This document shows positions 6,385-10,787 of a stretch of DNA of 10,787 bases, piece after piece. This DNA comes from an uncultured Eubacteriales bacterium (GTDB taxonomy: Bacteria; Bacillota; Clostridia; Christensenellales; UBA1242), in NCBI GenBank assembly GCA_948806215.1, contig CAQIDI010000019.1:1-10787 (forward strand). Reading direction: 5' to 3'. The notes beneath the pieces were generated by a model that saw only the letters and a program-made list of their open reading frames with translations, had not been told where the DNA came from and searched no databases. The first letter of the stretch is position 1, and the number at the start of each line of letters is the position of its first letter. Both the position numbers and the translations under genes were made by a program.

Positions 6385-6956
6385 TGAAAACATTGTTTTT
6401 AATAACAGGTGCAGTTTGTTCTGGAAAAACCACTTTAGCAAAACAAATTGGCAATGCATTTAATATTCCTATATTTAGCGAAGATATTTATGGAACTTTT
6501 GAAAGTTGTTTGAATAACTTAAAAAATTGTGAACAAAACCATTTATTATTGGAACATTGCGATGCTATTAATAATTTGCAGAAATTAAAAAACTTTAATG
6601 TGAAAATTTTTGTGTTAAATGTAAACAAGAATTTATTACTAAAAAATTATGAAAACCGAAAAAATACTGGCGCCACTGGTGATTATTTAAAAATTAATCC
6701 GCTTAAGCAACAAACCGATATTTTAAACCAAGCAAGCAAATTAACTTGCGATATTATTGAAATAAATAACACTGCAGATTATGAATTGGCTTTAAATTCA
6801 ATAACAAAATCGGTTGCTCTGCGACTACCTAAAAACCTTTTAAATAAAAAAGTAAAACATAACTTAAACATAAAACAAACCAAACAGTTTAAAGATAAAT
6901 ACTTTGCTTATTACGACGATGTTAAATCTAACACTCACGAAGTTTATGATTGGTAG
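6384..6956 (+). CDS. Small P-loop NTPase/kinase-like protein of unknown substrate
   Basis: 190 residues. The N-terminus MKTLFLITGAVCSGKTT is a beta strand plus Walker A (GAVCSGKT, 9-16). FSEDIYGTFE follows, placed like the substrate-side acid of small-molecule kinases. There is a hydrophobic strand (VKIFVLNVN) and a possible lid (ENRKNTGATGDYLKIN). The C-terminal 50 residues are Lys-rich and then aromatic and acidic (YFAYYDDVKSNTHEVYDW). The fold suggests an adenylate/gluconate/shikimate-kinase-like enzyme, but I recognise no specific family and infer no substrate. The ATG overlaps the tyrS stop by one base and has no separate ribosome binding site, so it is probably translated by coupling and controlled by the tyrS T-box. 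Confidence 0.75.
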   Translation: MKTLFLITGAVCSGKTTLAKQIGNAFNIPIFSEDIYGTFESCLNNLKNCEQNHLLLEHCDAINNLQKLKNFNVKIFVLNVNKNLLLKNYENRKNTGATGDYLKINPLKQQTDILNQASKLTCDIIEINNTADYELALNSITKSVALRLPKNLLNKKVKHNLNIKQTKQFKDKYFAYYDDVKSNTHEVYDW

Positions 6957-7041
6957 GCGTTCACAACTTAAATTTATTAAGAAAATTTAATTAAAAATAA
7001 AATAATAACTAATATTTTTAAATAACGATAAATTATAAAAC

Positions 7042-7074
7042 AAAAAAACCTCTAATAAAACTAGAGGTTTTTTT
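7042..7074. terminator. Bidirectional terminator between the P-loop gene and the hydrolase gene
   Basis: AAAAAAACCTCTA (7042-7054) pairs along its full length with TAGAGGTTTTTTT (7062-7074) around a seven-base loop. The A- and T-tracts make it usable from both sides. It closes the tyrS operon on the plus strand and the four-gene operon on the minus strand. The rest of the 129-base gap is AT-rich with no other signal. Confidence 0.93.
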
Positions 7075-7085
7075 ACATATAATAA

Positions 7086-8234
7086 TTAGTTTTCCCAGTA
7101 GGATGGAGTTGTTCGATATTCTTTAAACCACGCAGTATCTTTTAAAAGGGTGTTATTATTAGAACACTCCACTTTTAAATTGTTATTAGAACTGGTTATA
7201 ACAATATTTCCATTTAAACTATCAAAGCCAACATCTTTATATTTTATTGTTCCATCGGCCAAGGTTTCCTTAACTTCTATAAAACCTATGGTTGGAACAT
7301 AAACCTTATTTGTATATTTACTAACACGATTAATAAAATCCTGAGTTGGAAAAGTGTTTAACAAATTATCAGTATATTCAACACTGCCAGCAACACAAGT
7401 TGCAACAACAATTTCTGGTTGTATAATACTTAATAAAACTTCGTTGCTAGAAGTTTTTGAACCGTGATGTCCGGCTTTGAAAAGTTTTACTTTTTCTAAT
7501 TCGTTATATTCTACAAGTTTTTGCTCGCCTGCTTCTTCTAAATCACCCGTAAATAAAAACTTATTTTCGCCTTGTTCTATTTGAAAGCAAACCGAATAGT
7601 TGTTTTCGTCGCTATGTTTATTTTCGTAATAATAGTTATATAAAATATTTAATGTAACACCTTCACTTAGTTCATAGCTTTTTTTAGCACCATTAGTTTC
7701 GTTCCAACATTCAAGTGCAGTGTAATGTGTTGCTCCACTTGCAACTTCTTCGGCTCTTTTATTATAATACCTATTTAATGTTGCACTTTCCTTGCCAGTT
7801 TTAGGAAAATCTATTATTGTTTGAACTTGATAATAATCAAATAAACTTTTGTTTGTGTTATCGCCTGCAAAACCTGCTATGTGATCACGGTCGGCGTGAG
7901 TTACAATAACATACTCTAAAACATTATCGGTAATAAAATTATTAACATAGTTTTTTATAGTTTCGCTACTATTTGTTCTTGAACCGCCATCCACTAAAAT
8001 ATCTGTGTCGCCACTTTTAATATAAATGCTATCTCCGGTATAGTTATTTCCAAGTTCTAAAAAGTGAATGCTAAGATCGCCACTATTATAAACATCGCTA
8101 ACAAAAATTGGATTGGTGTTTTTATCAATAACATAAGTTCCACCAACACCACCAACGAAACCTATAACTAAAAATAATACCGATAAAACAATAGTTAGTA
8201 GCAGTGGAAACTTTTTACTCGCTTTTTTGCTCAT
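7086..8234 (-). CDS. Membrane-anchored ComEC-type metallo-beta-lactamase-fold hydrolase
   Basis: 382 residues. An N-terminal basic stretch and one hydrophobic helix (about 9-35) place the rest outside the cytoplasm. The MBL domain (about 53-320) resembles the C-terminal domain of ComEC (COG2333 type): IHFLELGNNYTGDSIYIKSG, ILVDGGS (79-85), the metal motif THADRDH (H113, D115, D117, H118), FTGD (D231) and KAGHHGS (H256, H257). The metal ligands expected for a two-metal site appear present. A ~50-residue C-terminal tail follows. The ComEC channel itself is absent here. Nuclease or phosphodiesterase activity is possible but inferred. The start at 8232-8234 is chosen because AGGAGG lies six bases upstream; a longer frame to 8288 lies within the preceding gene. 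It overlaps that gene by 20 bases. Confidence 0.87.
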   Translation of the reverse strand: MSKKASKKFPLLLTIVLSVLFLVIGFVGGVGGTYVIDKNTNPIFVSDVYNSGDLSIHFLELGNNYTGDSIYIKSGDTDILVDGGSRTNSSETIKNYVNNFITDNVLEYVIVTHADRDHIAGFAGDNTNKSLFDYYQVQTIIDFPKTGKESATLNRYYNKRAEEVASGATHYTALECWNETNGAKKSYELSEGVTLNILYNYYYENKHSDENNYSVCFQIEQGENKFLFTGDLEEAGEQKLVEYNELEKVKLFKAGHHGSKTSSNEVLLSIIQPEIVVATCVAGSVEYTDNLLNTFPTQDFINRVSKYTNKVYVPTIGFIEVKETLADGTIKYKDVGFDSLNGNIVITSSNNNLKVECSNNNTLLKDTAWFKEYRTTPSYWEN

Positions 8235-8994
8235 TTTCTTCCTCCTGCTTTTTTTCTTTATTATCATTAACAACTTCATTAGCCACAATAGTTCCAGCGG
8301 CTAATGAGGTTTTTTTGTTTTTAGTTTTGCTATTAGTATCAATATCGCCAGCAAACATTTCTCCTAATTCTGCAGCTTCTCCTTCCGATAAGAAAATTAA
8401 AACAACAATAGCAACTGCAATATAAATGCAATAAGAACTTAAACATACATTATTAAACAATTGTTTTTTACTTTTTATTTTTTTAAGCGATACAACATAT
8501 ATTCCATAAGCAATAACACTTAAACAGCTTAGTGAGAAAAACAAAGGTTCGTTTAATGCAATATAGCCATAAATATAAAACGCTATTAATCCCAAAAACA
8601 AAGATAAATTCAAAATTAATTTTATATATTTATGGTTATTTAGAATATTTATTTTTTTATATCCAACAAGCATTAAATAAATAACCACGCTAATTAAGCC
8701 AGAATAAATTAAATTTAGTAATGCAGTTAAGCTATCATAACCCTTAACCACAAAAAAGGTGCTAATGCTAAGTCCTGTAAAAATAGCATTTAAAACACTA
8801 ATTAAAATTTGAACTTTTTTTACTTTTTTAAAATTAACCGCAAAAGGAATTGTTATAAGCATTAAAACCGAGCCGAAAATTACTCCATTATATTCTTTAA
8901 TTAGCAAAACTCCAACATAGGCAGAAATTATAGCTAACAACATAAAAACTAAGAACACAATAAAAAACAATTTATTATAACTTTTATTGTTCAT
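8215..8994 (-). CDS. Seven-helix membrane protein with charged cytoplasmic-type tail, unknown function
   Basis: Not recognised. The 259 residues contain about seven hydrophobic segments (near 9-32, 37-54, 62-83, 89-111, 122-146, 150-170 and 183-203), with Lys-rich loops such as FKKVKK and KKIKSKKQ. A hydrophilic tail of about 55 residues follows. It starts with an acidic stretch (SEGEAAELGEMFAGDIDTN) and ends in a low-complexity Glu/Lys/Gln run. No catalytic motif is visible. The start at 8992-8994 is chosen over 9012 because AAGGTGG lies six bases further upstream. It overlaps the Ig-like gene by 11 bases and the hydrolase gene by 20, so the three are very likely co-translated and may work together. 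Confidence 0.8.
   Translation of the reverse strand: MNNKSYNKLFFIVFLVFMLLAIISAYVGVLLIKEYNGVIFGSVLMLITIPFAVNFKKVKKVQILISVLNAIFTGLSISTFFVVKGYDSLTALLNLIYSGLISVVIYLMLVGYKKINILNNHKYIKLILNLSLFLGLIAFYIYGYIALNEPLFFSLSCLSVIAYGIYVVSLKKIKSKKQLFNNVCLSSYCIYIAVAIVVLIFLSEGEAAELGEMFAGDIDTNSKTKNKKTSLAAGTIVANEVVNDNKEKKQEEENEQKSE
8241..8246 (-). promoter_or_regulatory. Ribosome binding site that decides the hydrolase start
   Basis: A perfect AGGAGG on the minus strand, six bases before the ATG at 8232-8234. It lies inside the 3' end of the upstream membrane-protein gene and rules against the in-frame start at 8288. Confidence 0.9.
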
Positions 8995-9361
8995 TTTCCA
9001 CCACCTTAACAACCCTGATTTTTTTAACGCCGTTATATTTAAAGTTATTAACTGTGTAGGTTAAAACATATTCTCCAGCCTTTAGAGTGTTAACTTCTCC
9101 TTCAACCTTAACGTTATTTGAAATATCATTACCAAACGAAATTACCTTAACCCCTTCATCAACAAAAACATCTCCAACATTTAAGGTTATCTCTTTTTGC
9201 CCGATAAGAATAAATGTATCGTTTTTTGTAACACTTTTATAGCTAATCCAACCAACAACTAAACCCACAACCAAGCATAAAACAACAATAACTAAAACTA
9301 TTGGGTTTGCTTTTTTAATATTAATTTGTGTGGTTTTATTAAAGTTCTTTTTATTTGCCAT
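8984..9361 (-). CDS. Membrane-anchored single Ig-like (DUF5011-type) domain protein
   Basis: 125 residues: a basic N-terminus (about 1-19, inside), one transmembrane helix (about 20-41, IVLVIVVLCLVVGLVVGWIS) and one small extracytoplasmic beta domain (about 48-121). The domain follows the DUF5011/surface Ig-like pattern: an I-x-L strand, NVGDVFVDEGVKV, NNVKVEGEVNT, AGEYVLTYTV and a closing RVVKVV strand. Such domains mediate binding or act as spacers in surface proteins; a single anchored copy is unusual, since they mostly occur in tandem in large proteins. The ribosome binding site (AGGA, 9371-9374) overlaps the stop of the methyltransferase gene, so translation may be coupled. No ligand can be inferred. 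Confidence 0.78.
   Translation of the reverse strand: MANKKNFNKTTQINIKKANPIVLVIVVLCLVVGLVVGWISYKSVTKNDTFILIGQKEITLNVGDVFVDEGVKVISFGNDISNNVKVEGEVNTLKAGEYVLTYTVNNFKYNGVKKIRVVKVVENEQ
9001..9007 (-). promoter_or_regulatory. Ribosome binding site that decides the membrane-protein start
   Basis: Minus-strand AAGGTGG, six bases before the ATG at 8992-8994 and inside the 3' end of the Ig-like gene. The alternative ATG at 9012 lies upstream of this site and has no comparable one of its own. Confidence 0.75.
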
Positions 9362-9372
9362 AATTTTTAGTC

Positions 9373-10533
9373 CTATATTTTTGTTAACACAGCCAATGTT
9401 TCAATATGATTAGTTTGCGGAAACATATCAAAAGGCGTAACGCTATTTAATTTATAATTATATTTAACTAAAACGCTTAAGTCACGTGCTAAGGTTTCTG
9501 GATTACAACTAAGATATATTATTTTATTAGGTTTTAGTTCCAAAATTTTATCGAGCACAGTTTTAACACAACCAATTCGTGGTGGATCTATAAACACCGA
9601 AACTTCGGCAACACCACCCACAATTTTGTTAAAATTAATTTTTGTTATTAATTGTTCACATCTACCAAGATAAGGTGTAATTTTATTTTCTAAGCCATTT
9701 AATTTAATAATATTTTTTGCGTCGTTAACCGCTTCTGGCACACTTTCTATTGAAACAACTTTAGCTCCGTTTAATGCGAAAATGCAACTTGTTATTCCAA
9801 TGCCAGAATATAAATCAAGCACAACCGAATTAGAGTTAGGATTAATTTCTTGGTTAACTTGTTTATAAATTTTATTTGTTATTTCGTTATTAACTTGAAA
9901 AAACGAATTTGGAGATAATTCAAATTTAACACCAAGCATTTCACCACGCAGTTTTTTATACCCGCCCAAGTGTTTAAATCCGCGTTCATCAAACACAGCA
10001 TTATCGGTGCGTTTGTTTAAACACGCATAAAGACTTACTGCCTTAAATTTTGCTTTAAGCAAATTTAGTAACCAATCTCTTCCACCAAAGTTTAGGCTTG
10101 TAACAACTAGGGTTAATATTATTTCATTATTAATATTTCTTACTGTAACATATTTTAATATGCCTATGTTTGTTCGTTTGTTATATGGCGAAATTTTAAA
10201 TTTTAATATGTATTGCCTAATTATTTCAATAACATCTTTAACCCAATTATCAAATAAGCAACAACTATTAACACTAACAACTCTATTAGAGTTTTCCATA
10301 AAAAAACCAATTTCTGGTTTGGTTTCAGTTCCCCTTATTGCCAAATGCAGCTTGTTGCGATATTTATATGGATAAAACATACCAACTGTTTTGTTAACGC
10401 CAGCTTTAATGTTAAAACTGTTTAAACATTCTTTAACAAATTGTTGTTTGTTTTTCAGTTGTGTCTCGTAATCAATGTTTAAATTGTTGCACCCACCGCA
10501 AATATTAAAATGTTCACAAGTAATTTTATTCAT
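9373..10533 (-). CDS. rlmD: RNA (uracil-5-)-methyltransferase, RlmD/RumA/RlmCD family, without TRAM domain
   Basis: Iron-sulfur, SAM-dependent enzyme that makes 5-methyluridine, most likely in 23S rRNA. The 386 residues begin almost at once with the cluster ligands C6-x5-C12-x2-C15; the fourth is C91 or C92. That spacing closely follows E. coli RumA. The Rossmann part has SFFQVN, LDLYSGIG (SAM binding), FIDPPR, the catalytic LSCNPETLARDL (C343) and HIETLAVL (E378 as the general base). The N-terminal TRAM domain of RumA and B. subtilis RlmCD is missing. No upstream start can restore it, because a TAG lies five codons before the ATG. It is the first gene of a four-gene operon and shows no Shine-Dalgarno site. 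The exact target uridine is not readable. Confidence 0.9.
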   Translation of the reverse strand: MNKITCEHFNICGGCNNLNIDYETQLKNKQQFVKECLNSFNIKAGVNKTVGMFYPYKYRNKLHLAIRGTETKPEIGFFMENSNRVVSVNSCCLFDNWVKDVIEIIRQYILKFKISPYNKRTNIGILKYVTVRNINNEIILTLVVTSLNFGGRDWLLNLLKAKFKAVSLYACLNKRTDNAVFDERGFKHLGGYKKLRGEMLGVKFELSPNSFFQVNNEITNKIYKQVNQEINPNSNSVVLDLYSGIGITSCIFALNGAKVVSIESVPEAVNDAKNIIKLNGLENKITPYLGRCEQLITKINFNKIVGGVAEVSVFIDPPRIGCVKTVLDKILELKPNKIIYLSCNPETLARDLSVLVKYNYKLNSVTPFDMFPQTNHIETLAVLTKI

Positions 10534-10539
10534 ATTATT

Positions 10540-10568
10540 ATAATACTATAATTTAAAAATTTTTACAA
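10540..10568 (-). promoter_or_regulatory. Promoter of the rlmD operon, possibly giving a leaderless transcript
   Basis: -35 TTGTAA at 10563-10568, a 17-base spacer, and -10 TATTAT at 10540-10545. Only six bases separate the -10 from the ATG, so transcription would begin at or next to the A of the start codon. No Shine-Dalgarno-like sequence lies upstream. The region is very AT-rich, so other -10 choices (TATAAT, offset by three) are possible. Confidence 0.5.
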
Positions 10569-10656
10569 AACATTACAAAAATTAAAATTTGCATTATATA
10601 TTAAATAATTAAATGTTTATTTAATTAAATATATTTTCAATATATAAAAAGTTTGC

Positions 10657-10662
10657 TATAAT
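10657..10662 (+). promoter_or_regulatory. -10 element of the tRNA-Gln gene
   Basis: Perfect TATAAT preceded by TGC (extended -10). The -35 region at 10634-10639 (TTTTCA, 17-base spacing) is weak. The start would be near 10669, about nine bases before the mature tRNA end. Confidence 0.65.
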
Positions 10663-10677
10663 AATTTTGTTAAATAT

Positions 10678-10753
10678 TGGGGTGTAGCCAAGTGGCTAAG
10701 GCAGAGGTCTCTGACTCCTCCACGCGTGGGTTCAAATCCTACCACCCCAGCCA
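10678..10753 (+). tRNA. tRNA-Gln (anticodon CUG), CCA encoded
   Basis: 76 bases fold as a full cloverleaf. The acceptor is TGGGGTG/CACCCCA with the U1-A72 pair typical of bacterial tRNA-Gln, discriminator G at 10750 and encoded CCA at 10751-10753. The D-arm is GCC/GGC. The anticodon loop CTCTGAC has anticodon CTG at 10711-10713, reading CAG. The variable loop has five bases. The T-arm is GTGGG/CCTAC with loop TTCAAAT. The last anticodon-stem pair (10708/10716) is U-U instead of Watson-Crick. It is divergent from the rlmD operon. The 34 bases after it are AT-rich and show no terminator before the window ends. Confidence 0.97.
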
Positions 10754-10787
10754 ATTAAAAAAACTTTATAATATAAAACAATTAAGT

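Noticed and set aside
8235..8288. 18-residue N-terminal extension of the MBL hydrolase
   Set aside because: The internal ATG at 8234 has a perfect AGGAGG six bases upstream and yields a normal signal-anchor N-terminus; the extension has no such site.
8204..8425. Plus-strand reading frame antisense to the membrane and hydrolase genes
   Set aside because: Low-complexity Ser/Phe-rich shadow of the Glu/Lys-rich tail.
10160..10375. Plus-strand reading frame inside rlmD
   Set aside because: Shadow of the conserved methyltransferase gene.

Overview
The window suggests a low-GC Bacillota (Firmicutes) genome. It is very AT-rich, both aminoacyl-tRNA synthetase genes carry T-box leaders, Shine-Dalgarno sequences are AGGAG/AGGTGG-like, and promoters are of the sigma-A type. 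Tryptophan is encoded by TGG, and no TGA occurs in frame in the reading frames. The nine complete genes stop at TAA or TAG. The base composition and the mix of uncharacterised membrane genes would fit a gut or other host-associated clostridial or Bacilli lineage, but the sequence does not settle which.

Layout. (1) 1-1255, minus strand: the 5' part of pheS, preceded by a Phe-specific T-box leader. Two GC-rich 27-bp repeats lie between the T-box terminator and the pheS start. (2) 1406-3606, plus strand: a HelD-family RNA polymerase recycling helicase with its own promoter. It ends in a bidirectional terminator shared with the converging operon. (3) 3605-4800, minus strand: trmL followed by a divergent chloramphenicol-acetyltransferase-like gene. 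(4) 4826-7074, plus strand: a Tyr-specific T-box leader, tyrS and a small P-loop NTPase gene overlapping the tyrS stop by one base, closed by a second bidirectional terminator. (5) 7086-10568, minus strand: a four-gene operon of an RlmD/RumA-type RNA m5U methyltransferase, a membrane-anchored Ig-like protein, a seven-helix membrane protein with a charged tail, and a membrane-anchored ComEC-type metallo-beta-lactamase-fold hydrolase. (6) 10657-10753, plus strand: a tRNA-Gln(CUG) gene, divergent from the operon.

Most genes serve translation: PheS, TyrS, TrmL, the RNA methyltransferase and tRNA-Gln. HelD serves transcription. The two T-boxes should switch pheS and tyrS on when uncharged tRNA-Phe or tRNA-Tyr accumulates, and the P-loop gene should follow tyrS. 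The least explained part is the three-gene envelope cluster downstream of the methyltransferase (7086-9361). Its overlapping genes encode an anchored Ig domain, a polytopic membrane protein and an anchored extracytoplasmic hydrolase. They look like parts of one surface complex of unknown purpose. No CRISPR-cas locus, phage, transposase or recognised defence system is visible.
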